64,000 nucleotides of DNA from Cladorhizidae sp. MBARI D1340-BT2 (GCA_028752905.1 JAQNBH010000003.1:36702472-36766471), one strand, 5' to 3'; positions 43,590 through 55,205 are shown, numbered from the stretch's first letter. Notes: generated by a model from the sequence alone, not told the origin. Numbers and translations: made by a program.

Positions 43590-44850
43590 ACGGTTTTGTC
43601 TCTAAGTTTGATCCAGCTATGCTGAACAGGATAGAATACACTGAAGAACATCATTTATAATTTGAAACTAATGTTGCTGATTCAGAAGAAAAGAAGAATT
43701 ACATCTTACTTTACACTTGTTGACCTCTTTGCTTCAAGCTAGTATGATTCCTAGTTGAGGGACATGGACTGGACACAATTCCATGCAATGATCTTGTCCT
43801 ACTAGTGAAAGAACACTATGATACCAAGCCAACCAAGGTAGAAGTTCAACATCCGCATTTGGAACTGTGTGGAGCCTGAAGCTAACTACATGAATGCTCT
43901 AGGACACTGACTGAATGCTGTACCTATGAAACATAAGGAGGTGCTTAGAAATGGCTGGTATTTAGTGTTCATCACGAAGGATTTCTCTGGTTGAAAAGGA
44001 CTTTATATACGATAGACCTTACCCTCTCATCATTACTATCAAAATGGCAGAGCAAGATTCCAAGCACCTCAGGAGTCAGAGGACAACTACCATGTCTGCA
44101 GTTGAGAGTGGATCCATTATCAGTTTCTTGTTCCAGTACAAATGGAATTGAAGATGGGAGCATCAGTTACCATCATCAGCCATTCGATCACCGAACATCC
44201 AAACCACTAGTCATGCCTCTACAACCATCAGAAATGGCATTTAAAACTTACACTGGACAAGTCATTCTGATTTTGTGTAGTAGAGTAGAGCATAACTATT
44301 AATCATACAGGTGGTATCTGTGTATGGGCCTAATCCAATTGGAGTTTGACCTTGTTTCTATTCAAAACACAAATGTATAAAACGAAGTGTTGGACCAACC
44401 TACTCCACTAAGAGTAATCCTGTAAACATTCATAGTATTTTCAGATGAACTCTGATGCCTGTGAGGGTCTGTTGTGCAATTTACAGGTGGATTTTAAAAA
44501 AACAGCCTAAGTCCCTCATACTGTAACATTTATTCTCATGGAGTAAATTGAAACAGAGTTACAGAATTACAAATTTTAGGAATAATTTCTTCTGTCCAGT
44601 TTACTCATGTATAGTGCCAGTTCTAAAAAAGAATGGTGCCACTCAGTTTTGTGGTGACTAGAATGTTACGCCTAATAATGTCTTATGTTGATGATTAATT
44701 TACAGCTATATATTACATGACGAAAATATTTCTCCAAACTCGACATGTCCAAAGCTTACATACAGATACCATTGGCTGAGCAATCCAAAGTGTCTCGAGC
44801 AATTAACAACTATAAAGGCCTGTTTAAGTAAAATAGGTTAACGTTGAGTG
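43590..44850 (+). pseudogene. heavily decayed Ty3/gypsy gag-protease-RT remnant
   Basis: Recognisable islands in changing frames. A gag-like stretch (43600-43960) has FDPAMLNRIEY and a VKEHYDTKPTKVEV-like motif. A protease-end motif MAFKTYTGQVIL lies at 44232-44270. The RT start VPVLKKNGATQFCGD is at about 44610-44655, and the block FSKLDMSKAYIQIPLAEQSK with VSRAINNYKGLF is at about 44730-44828. The RT stops before the catalytic YxDD region. Stops are frequent throughout. This is a different, older gypsy lineage from the copy at 19490-21000. Confidence 0.8.
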
Positions 44851-45054
44851 TATTCTGCTTCTGTAATTTTTCAATGGTGCATTGACTCTCTTCTATAAGG
44901 CACTCCAGGAGTGTCTGTAACTAGGTATATCTCAACAATATAATTTGTCGCTATAGCAACTACAAAAAAGTACATTAAAAACATAGATGCAGAGCTGGTC
45001 AGACAGAAGAATGCTGACTACATCTCAATCCAGACAAGTGTACACTCAAGCACA

Positions 45055-45114
45055 TTATTAATATTATTATTATTATTATAATAATAATTATTATTATTAT
45101 TGTTGTTGTTGTTG

Positions 45115-45188
<74 letters not shown>

Positions 45189-45198
45189 TTATATTTTA

Positions 45199-45229
<31 letters not shown>

Positions 45230-45252
45230 TATTATTATTATTATTATTATAA
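45055..45252. repeat. (TTA)n microsatellite, probable LINE tail
   Basis: About 200 bp of TTA/ATT repeats with a GTT stretch near 45101-45118. It adjoins the 3' end of the minus-strand LINE at 45264 and is probably that element's TAA-type 3' tail, later expanded. Confidence 0.85.
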
Positions 45253-45263
45253 TACTGTAATTA

Positions 45264-46636
45264 AAAGAAAATGTCATCAGAGTCCAAATTCAAGTGATCT
45301 GTGGTCCCTGCAACCGAAACTGCATTACCTCTCTGCACCACAACAGAAAGCCTCTGCAGGAGGTGGTGAAAGGAGTTCTTCTCTCCAGTCGCTTGAAAGA
45401 GACGCTGCCCCAAATCCCTTAGAAAAAGTAAACTCTGTGGTCCAAATACACCTGAAGTTTCAATTGCTACCGGTACAAAGGAGTGAATTTTATTGTTCAA
45501 ATTGGTGTATTTTCTCTCTTTCTTTCCTCAGCCAAAGCCGCTACTGCTCCTGCCACTGTGGAGGCACTACCAATGTAGGAGGGAGAGAAAGTGTCAATGC
45601 AAGTGGTATCCCACACCAACAATTTCCCACACTTCCACGGAACCAACGTGATGCCATCTGGATACTTCCCATCATTTCTGTAGAGGCCAGAAGGCTCCAG
45701 TTTCGAGGGTATCTTTGCCGAAGCTAAAGAACTGTGTATAATGTCATTGATGGCAGCATGACGAAAATGGCGTCCCACACTGTGACGGCAGCTAAGACCA
45801 TGGGTAGCGAATTGGTCAACAGCAGCCTCACAGTGCTGACATGCATGTGGCCTACACAAAGGAGTGCCTAGGCGAAGACCCACAGCAATACAGATGGTGT
45901 TGTCGTCCATGCGAAGGCCTAGAGATGAGATGGGAGGAGCAGACAACCATAAACCTGATTGTTTTGTAGAGGCAGCTAGAAAACGAGCTTTAGAAACAGG
46001 GTTGGGAGCATTTGCAAGTAGGCTGGCGGCAGTCACAGATACCTTGACTGAATCCCAGATCTTTTGGCGATGTGAAGCCGGGCCGATAGGTGGGGATTGA
46101 TTATGGTCCTGGAACCAGTGGGAGACTGCATCATCCCAGTTGGGAATAGATATACCGTGGAGATGAGACGGGACAATGTGGTGAACAAGGTCCGAAGAGC
46201 CAGCAGCAGAAGCCAAGAAGGCAGAGGGTGCAAGCTGTACTGCTCTCCGGATCCCAAGTCCACCAAACTTCACAGGGAGTGTAGCTTGTGTCCAGGTGGC
46301 ATCATCATCATCATCAAAGGAGATGTTGCATATCCCACTCACAACAGATCTGAGGACGTCATCATAGTGCGTTAGACTAGGGGAGAGGAAACATGGTGAA
46401 GTTCGAAGAATATGGAGGAGCTTTGGTATTGAGAATGAGTGACGGAGGAGGAGGAGAGCATCCTGAGCACAGAGAAGGTTCAGCCTTTCACCCATAGTGT
46501 TTAAAAGGTGGATCTTTTCATCCAGGGAACGTGAGATGGAGGTTAAATCACCAATAGGGGAACCCAAAAGGGGCACCCGGCAAAGAAAGAAGGAGAGACT
46601 CTTTAAAACCCTTCCACCTCTGGATTTACACAGCAC
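45264..46636 (-). pseudogene. non-LTR retrotransposon, C-terminal half with restriction-like nuclease motif
   Basis: A 379-codon frame (46636-45497) plus a short frame-shifted continuation (45500-45264) form the C-terminal portion of a LINE polymerase. It begins at VPLLGSPIGDL, the usual post-RT segment. It continues through LLRHSFSIPKLLHILRTSPC, ATLPVKFGGLGIRRAVQLAP and a Cys/His cluster (HACQHCEAAVDQFATHGLSC). It ends with GKYPDGITLVPWKCGKLLVW then DTTCIDT. The PDG...WDTTC pattern resembles the PD-(D/E)xK-like nuclease of R2-type LINEs. That assignment is inference. The single frameshift near 45498 and the split from the RT core by a piggyBac derivative make it defective. Confidence 0.8.
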
Positions 46637-46645
46637 TTTATTTAA

Positions 46646-47545
46646 ATAGTGACGTTATTTTACATAATATTTTATATTCAACCAGGAGTGCACAAATGTC
46701 CCTAGCAACCATGGTTGATGTTATAGCATTGGTGTTGACAAACATTGTGGTCAACTGTAGGTTGCCTAGCAACTGACCACACACGATGAATATCATTATA
46801 ACATTTGATTGTTTGTTTTGATTGTATTTTTAGGCAGAATATGGACAGAGATTACATCATGATGTAAATATAATAAAATGACAGTGTCATATTTTACTAG
46901 GGCAGATAATTAGAAACCATAGCTAACAAACTACCTACTAGCTTTATATTATTATAGCTATATAGATGGATAGCTAGTACCCGCGAAGTACCCAGGTAAA
47001 TGCTATTTTTTATACAAGTCAGAAAAAAAGCAGTAATGCCTAAAGGATCTTACATGTGTATGGCTATTTATTTTCCTGGGACATCTTGTTCCTGTTCTTC
47101 ACCATCGTCAGTCTCAAGACCTGGATCCCTACGCAAATCAGCGCTACTATCTCTGGACTGGCAAAAAAAGGTTCTGAATCTACGATGTCATTCAGAGTTG
47201 CTAGCTCTTCAGGATCTCTAGTCTGTTCTCCGTGGTAGGCCCTTCTCCTTCCTCATCACTGCTTTCAACCTCAGACAGACCGAATTCGTCGTCATCCAGC
47301 ATTGCCAAAACATCGTCCAATTTAGTCTAGAAGCCATTTTTTAATCGATCAGCTGAATTTGACGTCACGAATACCTTGGTTACCTAGGCACCATACGTCA
47401 GCTATTTTAATTCCAGCTCTAGCAAAGCAAGGGACACCCCCAGGTATATTTAGCACATGCGTAGCTAAAACTAACGATTTTATATATTTGTTTTTGTCGC
47501 GGTCATTTACAACTCCGCCATATGGCGGATACGGCGGTGAAACGG
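46646..47545 (-). mobile_element. piggyBac-derived MITE between TTAA sites, inside the LINE
   Basis: About 900 bp flanked by TTAA (46642-46645 and 47546-47549), the piggyBac target. The RT core ends at 47550 and the LINE C-terminal half restarts at 46640, so this is an insertion. On the minus strand it keeps a piggyBac-like N-terminal exon (LDDVLAMLDDDEFGLSEVES, about 47325-47260). Its end region has a TAATGATATTCAT...AGTTGCTAGGCAAC...GTTGACC block that matches 59040-59120 of the larger piggyBac copy. I could not match its two ends as inverted repeats. Confidence 0.65.
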
Positions 47546-47549
47546 TTAA

Positions 47550-47935
47550 TGGAAACATCATCACATATCACTTCCGACTTCTGTGCATTCAGCTCGAGAC
47601 CCATGCTAGCAGCCTCCCTCTTCACCATCTCAATGTCAGCCAATACATCCTCCACCTTCCCACCAATTGAGATATCATCCAGATAGAGGAGACAGAGTTC
47701 GGAGCGTAAATTAGAAGAGAGCTTGTGGATGGAGAGACAGAAAAGAAGTGGACCAAGGGGATCTCCTTGTTGCACACCTTCAGAGGAATGAATAATCTTG
47801 TCATTCCAAAGCAGAGAGGATGTGACGAGTAAGAGGAGAATACAAAAGGGTAGAGATCTGGAGCTAGAACTCGCACAGCCTCCAACATTTTGTCCCTGCG
47901 CACTGAGTTGAAGGCATTCCTGAAATCCAATTTCA
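47550..47935 (-). pseudogene. reverse transcriptase core of the same LINE
   Basis: On the minus strand: KLDFRNAFNSVRRDKMLEAV (block with catalytic Asp), IIHSSEGVQQGDPLGPLLFC, LCLLYLDDISIGGKVEDVLA (YLDD catalytic pair) and GLELNAQKSEVIC. One frameshift lies between the first two blocks. The frame begins directly at the ATC microsatellite, so all sequence N-terminal to the first RT Asp block is missing. Confidence 0.85.
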
Positions 47936-48260
<325 letters not shown>

Positions 48261-48261
<1 letters not shown>

Positions 48262-49205
48262 TATAATATAATACCTAAATCCATAACAACAAAATACAAA
48301 CAAGAATAATTATTGTAATAAATAAATACATAAGAGATAACTGTAATAGTTGTTTATTTTTTTTTAAATTGTGTTTCCCTTTTTATTATCTGAATATATT
48401 ATTATAAGTATATAGCATGTCTTAATTAAGCGCTAATGAACTTGGTGTATTTGAAATTTAATAAAAAGACAGACAAACATGCTTACTGGTTTTATCACAC
48501 TGTGATAACTTGAATACTATGCCGATATGTAGGTGTGTATCTAATGCATAGCCAAACATTTAGACTCGAGCCAGAAAATTACAATGGAAACCAGCTCCAC
48601 CCCAAAGGATGCTTATACGCTTGTGATATTGGCCTCAATGCTCAATGTGGACGGCTATCACCAGAATTGCCAACCATCTTTTAAATCCTTAGGGTTAATA
48701 AACTGAATTGTTGACATTGGCAAACCTAACCACTTGTTACCGTAAAGCTTGCGTGATTTAATCATTCCAGACTATTTGCTAGCTAAGGTACTTTCTAAAT
48801 ATAGTCTATTTGTGGTTACTAAAATTCATTTTGGAGACCTGGTAATTTGGTGCGATGGTTTCTTCCTTAAAAATCACCCATCCTCTCTTGGCAGAAGTTT
48901 ACAGAGGGAATGACCATCAAAAGATTCGACCACAAAAAGTGGGTAGCTATATAGATAGCTGAATGCAACAAATGGTTGAACTCTGATTAACAATGATCTT
49001 GGTTTTTGGGGTCACTACCATCATATACCATTTCTCGGACCTTCACTGTGACGGAAAGTCGTCCTTCTGCTGAAACAGACACTTTAACTGTTCAGTCAGA
49101 TCCACACTTTCGTCCGAAGCCTGGGACCTATTCCAAGCCACCTGCTAGAAATCTTATCCCAAGACAAACTCAGTATCTCTCCCCAAGATACTGGCCCACT
49201 TGAAA
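48261..49205. other. no confident gene
   Basis: AT-rich. A short frame near 49006-49203 reads SDPHFRPKPGTYSKPPARNL on the plus strand; it abuts the LTR and might be retroelement-derived, but has no family motif. Confidence 0.35.
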
Positions 49206-49211
49206 CAAGTA

Positions 49212-49623
49212 TGTTATATATTAAATACAGATAGAGAATCACACATACATGTACCCAGTGTCAATCAACACTATCAGCAATCTCAATCAAAGTTCTTACA
49301 ACAGTTCTTAAAGTTCAACATAATCAGGTATCAGTTCTTTTGGGCATAGGCCGTAGCATGTTTCTATCTTATACATAGTCTCCTTTTATACTCTTTCTAT
49401 CAGTTCAGTTTGACATCACTGGTCTCCTTGCCAACCTGTGGATTGGACCAATCATCTTCACCTGGGTCAACCCATGTCACAGGCTCCTCAGTCAGATGAG
49501 TGTTCTTGCTTGTTGTCTGTGGTGTGGTTGTGGCTTGTTTGTTCCCATGAGTGGCTTGTTCTTTCACATGTATATGTCCCTTTGTTAATCCCACATAATT
49601 ATAGTGATGTTCTGCTGTCAACA
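49212..49623 (-). mobile_element. LTR (solo or orphan), minus orientation
   Basis: Read on the minus strand it starts TGTTGACAGCAG and ends AATATATAACA (TGTT...AACA). A promoter-like GTATAAAAGGAG lies a little over half way along, a normal LTR layout. No second copy and no clear 5-bp duplication (AAGTA versus CCACC) are found. It could be a solo LTR with decayed flanks or an orphan end. A minus-strand frame inside it is not a gene. Confidence 0.5.
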
Positions 49624-50134
49624 CCACCTGCTGATTTTGCCACTGTCAGGTGAGAGTATTTCCCTGATACTCCCCTTTCCTTTCCTCCCGACCCGTCGCG
49701 ACCCAAACCATCCGCATTAGCATTGGGGAATGGGATTCCCTAAATTCACTCGATCTGAGGTACGGGTGTGTGGTTTATACGAAAAGGTGTGGTTCCTGTC
49801 ATGTGATATTTTGCCAGGTACAGGGGTGTGGTTTTCACAGGGGAAACTTCTAAGTTCTGGTCAGGCTAGGGTTGCTAGGGTTGTTATCGGTGGTTAGAAA
49901 CTGCTGCTTGGAATGGTGCTTGCTAAAAAGCTGTGATGTACTGTCGCTATGCTGCTCTATCGTGTGCAGTGAGAGTATAAGCATTGCTGCTTGGACACAA
50001 TAGCTGATCACCTCCAAAAGCCCTCAGGCTCTCACTGACAATCCAGCAACTCCAGCTTGATATCATGGAAACACAGGACTAGATGATGGCAGAGCGTTTT
50101 TGTGAATCTCATGGGACTGGCACTTGCCCCCACT
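49624..50134. other. no gene recognised
   Basis: Contains two GTGTGGTT-type imperfect repeats near 49770-49830. No motif. Confidence 0.4.
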
Positions 50135-51310
50135 CAACTATTTTATGTCAAAACGTAACTCAATCCTGGTTTACTTCCCTGGATGCCCACAAGTCTGTCT
50201 GTGCAGTCTTTCTAGACATCAAGAAAGCTTTTGACTCTGTGCCACATAGACCACTCTTAAACACTCTGTCCTCATTTAATATTCCTTCTCACCTCCTCTG
50301 TTGGCTCACTTCCTATCTTACGGCCCGGTCAAAGAGTGTCGCTATCTCTGGTGCTCTCTCTTCTTCGTGTCATGAATCCTCTGGAGTACCTCAAGGATCT
50401 ATTCTTGGTCCTCTTCTCTTTGTTCTTTACATTAACGACATTGCAAAGCTCCCACTCTCGACATCTTCTACACTTACTCTCTATACAGATGACATCCTCC
50501 TCTTCCATCCATTTTTTTCAACCTCTTCCTTAAATTCAGTGCAATCAGACATTGACATTATATCATCATGGCTATCTTCGCGTCTCTTAATAATTAACCC
50601 TAATAAGAGCAAGTACATGATCTCTCGTAAACCTCTCGCACACTCATACTCCACTGTATTAGTCCTCAATAATACTCCCGTTGATCTCGTCACTTCTTTT
50701 ACATACTTAGGAGTAACTTTCACCTGTAACCTCTCCTGGAACCTGCACCTAAGCAAAGTACACAACTAAATCAAGGAGGATTAATTTATCGCAACTTTTA
50801 CCATCACTTATACTCTCATATGCTAATTAAACTTTACACAACATTAAGTTACTGTTCCTCTGTGTGGTCACCTCCCTCTTCTTGTTATTTCAAAATCCTT
50901 AGAACACATTCGGCACTTTGCACTCAGACTCTGACTCGCCAATGGACTTATATGTATCCAACCTCTCCACCTTTAAACTTCCTACACTCTCAAATAGACG
51001 TGCTTGGGCCAAGCTACTTCTAATTTACAAAATAATAAACAATTACATCCATTTTCGTCCAGACTCAATCCTATTAGCTACTACTCCGCTCATGTCTTCT
51101 CGCCAATACCACCCATCGAACATCATAATCTCATTCTCCCACACTGCATCCATGCAGTCTTCGTTCCCTCCGCCACAGCTCTTTGGAACTCACTCCCAAC
51201 CTCCATTAGATCCTCATCCTCACTCTCTTCCTTCAAACGATTTATTAACAATTCTTCGCCTAATTTAAATCATTTTTCTACCTATATTGTTATCATGTAT
51301 GAAAGGCTCT
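50135..51310 (+). pseudogene. 5'-truncated non-LTR retrotransposon: RT palm to C-terminus
   Basis: The plus-strand frame from about 50135 gives VCAVFLDIKKAFDSVPHRPL (catalytic Asp block), ESSGVPQGSILGPLLFVLYI, LTLYTDDILLF (the usual YADD box is YTDD here) and VTSFTYLGVTFTCNLSWN. Frameshifts follow near 50770-50930. The C-terminal AVFVPSATALWNSLPTSIRS block at 51140-51210 is then recovered in another frame. The endonuclease and the first RT blocks are missing. It belongs to a clade different from the LINEs at 35256 and 45264, judging by the divergence of the palm motifs. Confidence 0.85.
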
Positions 51311-51660
51311 AAATAGCTTTTGCTACTGAGCTCATTTTTCAAATGTTGGTGTCAGATTAGGCTCCAACAAAGTAACTATCTCATATATAGCCTTCAACTT
51401 TTTCAAAATACTTCAGGGATGAAACCACTTATACAAATATTTGCATGTCTATTTATAATTAGCAGCACTACCTTTCACAATCATAAAATAGTAGAAGAGT
51501 GCTAGCACAACTGACCTTTTTCCTTGGTATATATTCCTGTACAGTGACATTATAGCTCTACAGACAATTTTGGGCAGAGGTCTCTGAGGTGAAGAAGCCA
51601 GCTGAAATAGCAAACTGATATAAAAGCCTATAGGATATTGCATTGGCTTCCAGAGATTCA
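51311..51660. other. no gene recognised
   Basis: A/T-rich spacer between the RT fragment and the repeat block. Nothing supported. Confidence 0.4.
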
Positions 51661-51716
51661 AGCCCTAGCCCTAGCCCTAGCCCTAGTCCTAGCCCTAGCC
51701 CTAGCCCTAGCCCTAT
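51661..51716. repeat. telomere-like hexamer array (CCCTAG)n
   Basis: About nine tandem CCCTAG units with one TCCTAG variant, one base different from the metazoan telomere hexamer CCCTAA. It immediately precedes the 24-bp satellite. Confidence 0.85.
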
Positions 51717-51741
51717 CCAGCATGTTATCTATGACACCTGA

Positions 51742-52208
51742 GCCCTATATACCCAGTCATGCAAGTGCCTATATACCAAGTCATATAAGTCCTATATATA
51801 TACCCAGTCATGCAAGTGCCAGTCATGCAAGTGCCTATATACCCAGTCATGCAAGTGCCTATATACCCAGTCATGCAAGTGCCTATATACCCAGTCATGC
51901 AAGTGCCTATATACCCAGTCATGCAAGTGCCTATATACCCAGTCATGCAAGTGCCTATATAAGCAGTCATGCAAGTGCCTATATACCCAGTCATGCAAGT
52001 GCCTATATACCAAGTCATGCAAGTGCCTATATACCCAGTCATGCAAGTGCCTATATAAGCAGTCATGCAAGTGCCTATATACCCAGTCATGCAAGTGCCT
52101 ATATACCCAGTCATGCAAGTGCCTATATACCCAGTCATGCAAGTGTCTATATACCCAGTCATACAAGTGCCTATATATCCAGTCATGCAAGTGCCTATAT
52201 ATATATAC
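51742..52208 (+). repeat. 24-bp satellite, block 1
   Basis: About 19 units of CAGTCATGCAAGTGCCTATATACC. Because 24 is a multiple of 3, frames stay open on both strands with 8-residue repeats. These are artefacts. Variants include AAGCAGTC and an extended TATATATATA near the right edge, where the hAT element entered. Confidence 0.95.
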
Positions 52209-52711
52209 CAGGGGCGTAGGAAGCAATTTTAAAGTGGTTAGGCCATTCGAAGCAATGGTCCAAATGCTGATAGTTGTAGTTCCAGTTTGGGAGTGAGTAA
52301 AGGGAGGTATATATTGTATGTACTTAATTGTAATTATATATTATAATCATAACCCCAAAAAGTATTACCATTTCTTATTATAAATTGCTGGTGTCATATC
52401 TCTGTGTAAGAACTCCTCACCCCCAGCAAGAGAAATTGCCCATCAACCTGGACACATCAGCATCAAGTCAACTGAAATTATTTTCTCTCTTACCAACTGT
52501 GTATAATAATAATGTATTATATAATTTATAGTTGTGTCTGGTATTCTTTTCTTAAAAAATTAAATTAGTGCCAAATAATTGTGTAAAATTAGGAACAGTA
52601 AAAGATTGATAGAATTATTAATTCATAGTGATTGAGTTCTATAGGTCACTGGGTTTGAATGCGCCAAAAATTGATAAGCGATGTTCACTTTCAGAAACAA
52701 AATCATTAGTA

Positions 52712-53303
52712 AACATTTGTGTGTTGATGATCCCCACCTCCCACGTCGAAGAAAAACTCCAAAAAGATTTGAAATCAGGAGAACAGAAAGCCATTCATTT
52801 CCAGAAGCTCCTGCAGATTATTACAAACAATCTGAAGCTGATTGCCACATGTATAACCGATAGGTTTGATCAGCCTTGGTTTAAGATTTACAGAAATATT
52901 CAAGATCTATTAATAAATGTAGTGAACTCAAGTGACTACAAAACTCAGTTTGATTTAGTTCTCAGCTTTTATGGCTCAGACTTCAATGGTCAGTTATTGT
53001 AAACCCAACTTGAAATTGTATCAACAATTTTCTGCTCAGATGAGGTTGTACTATTAAATGACATCATTCACCATTTCAAGACCGCTTCACCTGCTGAACG
53101 TGAATTGCTATCTGAAGTTTGTAAATTGCTAATGTTACTTTTAGTTATGCCTGCATCAAATGCTGTTAGTGAGAGATCCTTCAGTGCTTTAAGGAGAATA
53201 AAATTGTATTTGAGGTCCAACATGACTGAAGTCCGATTAAATCATCTGATGATTCTGCACATTCATAAAGATGCGACTGATAAGTTGGACTTAATTTCAG
53301 TTG
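52712..53303 (+). pseudogene. hAT transposase C-terminal half (inverted segment)
   Basis: Reads LPRRRKTPKRFEIRRTESHS (52735-52795), a frameshift, then TCITDRFDQPWFKIYRN and FKTASPAERELLSEVCKLL. The dimerisation block follows: LLVMPASNAVSERSFSALRR and RLNHLMILHIHKDATDKLDL (53130-53295). A stop at 53000 breaks it. The coding signal ends abruptly near 53303, where minus-strand coding begins. In intact relatives this segment follows the minus-strand part directly, so it is the inverted portion. Confidence 0.85.
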
Positions 53304-54870
53304 CAGCTTTTTTTGTTATATCATCCCAAAAAAGCGCAAAATTCTCATCTGATCTTAGTTTACTTAGTGTTTTCACTGTTAATTCTGCAACAATTTGGCC
53401 TTCTGCTGCTGATATATCAAGTTTTTATAATGTACGACTCAAGTTATCACTATGGCCAAGAATTAACTTCCCTAAACAACCCCCAAAGTAGAATTTAAAT
53501 GTTTTCATCTGCGATGGCACACCAAGAATACGGGCCTTCATCTCACCACTTCAAGAGACACAACCCACAACTCATTTAATTCTTCATAGTTATCAATGAT
53601 ACTTTTCAGTGCTTCAGCTTTAACGGTCCAGCATGTTGGACACAAGACCCGCACCCCAGGTGTGCCAGGAGCCATCTCTTTCTTCAGAATATTAAAACAT
53701 GCATCTCATCTTGGGGACTTTTTAATGAGCTAAGTTAGTTCATGAGTAATCTCTAGAGCATCCTTCATCATGTTGCAGTGTTTTATTGTATCACTGCAAG
53801 CTAGATTCAGTGAATGGCCATAGCAATGGGTATACGACGCTTTTGGCTCCTCATTTAAGAGTTTCTTTGCAACACCTGACTTGGAACCAGCCACAGGAGC
53901 AGCTCCATCATAACATTGACCTCTTAGCTTGCTGAGAGAGAGATTTAATCTTTGGAGTACATCTTTGATAACGGTAACCAAGGTTCGTGCATCAATTTTT
54001 CCGACCACATATACACCAATAAACTCCTCATGCACTTCAAACTTCTCACTCACCCATCGAATACAAATGACCACTTGCTCTTGGTTGCTCACATCTGCAG
54101 TCTCATCTGCCATGATAGTGTAGAATGGAGCTGCATGCAGGGAGGCTGCTATTTTACGCAGAACCTTCAGAGCCATGACTTTTAGCATCTCGTTTTGGAT
54201 TTCAGCAGAGGTGTATTTATTTGCTCTGCGCTTTAGCCATTCGAATACTCTTTTTGTCATCATATCCACGAAGCCTAAACAATTGAATAAAGTTCGAGTC
54301 AGATTCATCGCCATGACCACGCAGTGGCAAAGATTGTCTAGCCAAGAACACAACATTAGATAGAATTTTGAGTAAGCACTGCCGATTTTCCTTCATTTCC
54401 CGAGCATGAAGGGAGGAAAGACTCTCACCAATTTCCGGACATGTCTGGGGGAGAGTAATGACTCTCAAAATAGCATCCTTATGACAATTGCTAGCTTCAT
54501 GGGCAGAAAATCTTAGAGAAATCCTTCCAGTTCGTATATCCAGTTGATATATATGGCAGTCCCAATAGTTGCGACAGAAAAAAGCAGTTTTTCTTTTGTA
54601 AGCCTTCATACAAATATAACAGAAGACAGTCATGAATCATGGCCCTCATCATAATGAAGCCATGTCCAGCATGTAAACCATTGTGGCTGGAAAGATCTTT
54701 TAACAAGATTATTTTTTCCAAACTCACGCTTTGGAAAACTGAAAGATGGTTGATGTGGCTTCTCACCAATAGAGGGAATAGGTAAGTCCTTGGAGAGTGA
54801 CATGTCATCTCGATGATGACTTCGAAAACAAAGCTAACACTAAGTGACTTCCAGCAGGCTAGCTGCACAA
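53304..54870 (-). pseudogene. hAT transposase N-terminal and core half
   Basis: Minus strand, 5' to 3': the TTF-type region GYTNWKDFSKIFCP (about 54500) and NCHKDAILRVITLPQTCPEI. Then VVFLARQSLPLRGHGDESDS (54340-54300), YTSAEIQNEMLKVMALKVL, and the core entry YTIMADETADVSNQEQVVIC (about 54115-54055). QCYDGAAPVAGSKSGVAKKL and HCYGHSLNLACSDTIKHC follow, then GVRVLCPTCWTVKAEALKSI (about 53665) and, after a frameshift, HSDNLSRTL and FALFWDDITKKAA (53310). Stops and frameshifts occur near 54300, 53728 and 53430. The signal continues without a gap into the border near 53300. Confidence 0.88.
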
Positions 54871-55095
54871 ACTATTAACGAGCATGCTTTAGGCTCAGGC
54901 TAGTAGTCAACCCTTTACCTTCCCAATCATTGGAAGGTAAAGGGTTCACCACGCCAGACTAGATTTAGGCATGCGCAGGTTTTTGCAAATAATATTAATT
55001 TTGTTGATCTTCTGCTGTGGATTCTGCCACCAATTCCCTTGGCCGCTCTCTCAGAAAGTGGTAAGGCCATGGCCTCACTGCTTCCTACGCCCTTG

Positions 55096-55205
55096 TATAT
55101 ATACCCAGTCATGCAAGTGCATGACTGCAAGTGCATATATACCCTGTCATGCAAGTGCCTATATACCCAGTCATGAAAATGTCTATATACCCAGTCATGC
55201 AAGTG
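55096..55205 (+). repeat. 24-bp satellite, block 2 (between two hAT elements)
   Basis: Four to five units of the same satellite as blocks 1 and 3, isolated between the right end of the 52209-55095 element and the left end of the next one. Confidence 0.9.

Larger units (their letters stand above)
52209..55095. mobile_element. hAT transposon with an internal inversion, inserted in the 24-bp satellite
   Basis: The termini CAGGGGCGTAGGAAGC (52209) and, on the other strand, CAAGGGCGTAGGAAGC (ending 55095) match 15 of 16. The satellite resumes on both sides. The flanking octamers are in a TATATATA stretch (52200-52207 and 55096-55103), consistent with an 8-bp duplication but not diagnostic in such simple sequence. 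Inside, the transposase lies in two opposing halves: the N-terminal and core part on the minus strand (about 54870-53304) and the C-terminal part on the plus strand (about 52712-53303). Confidence 0.85.

Noticed and set aside
49400..49627. Minus-strand 75-codon frame as a gene
   Set aside because: It lies wholly inside the LTR-like sequence and shows no domain.
51638..52226. Long frames of 144-193 codons on both strands with 8-residue repeats (such as YIPSHASA)
   Set aside because: The satellite unit is 24 bp, so any frame without a stop stays open. Both strands and several frames are open at once, there is no non-repeat domain, and the same happens in block 3.
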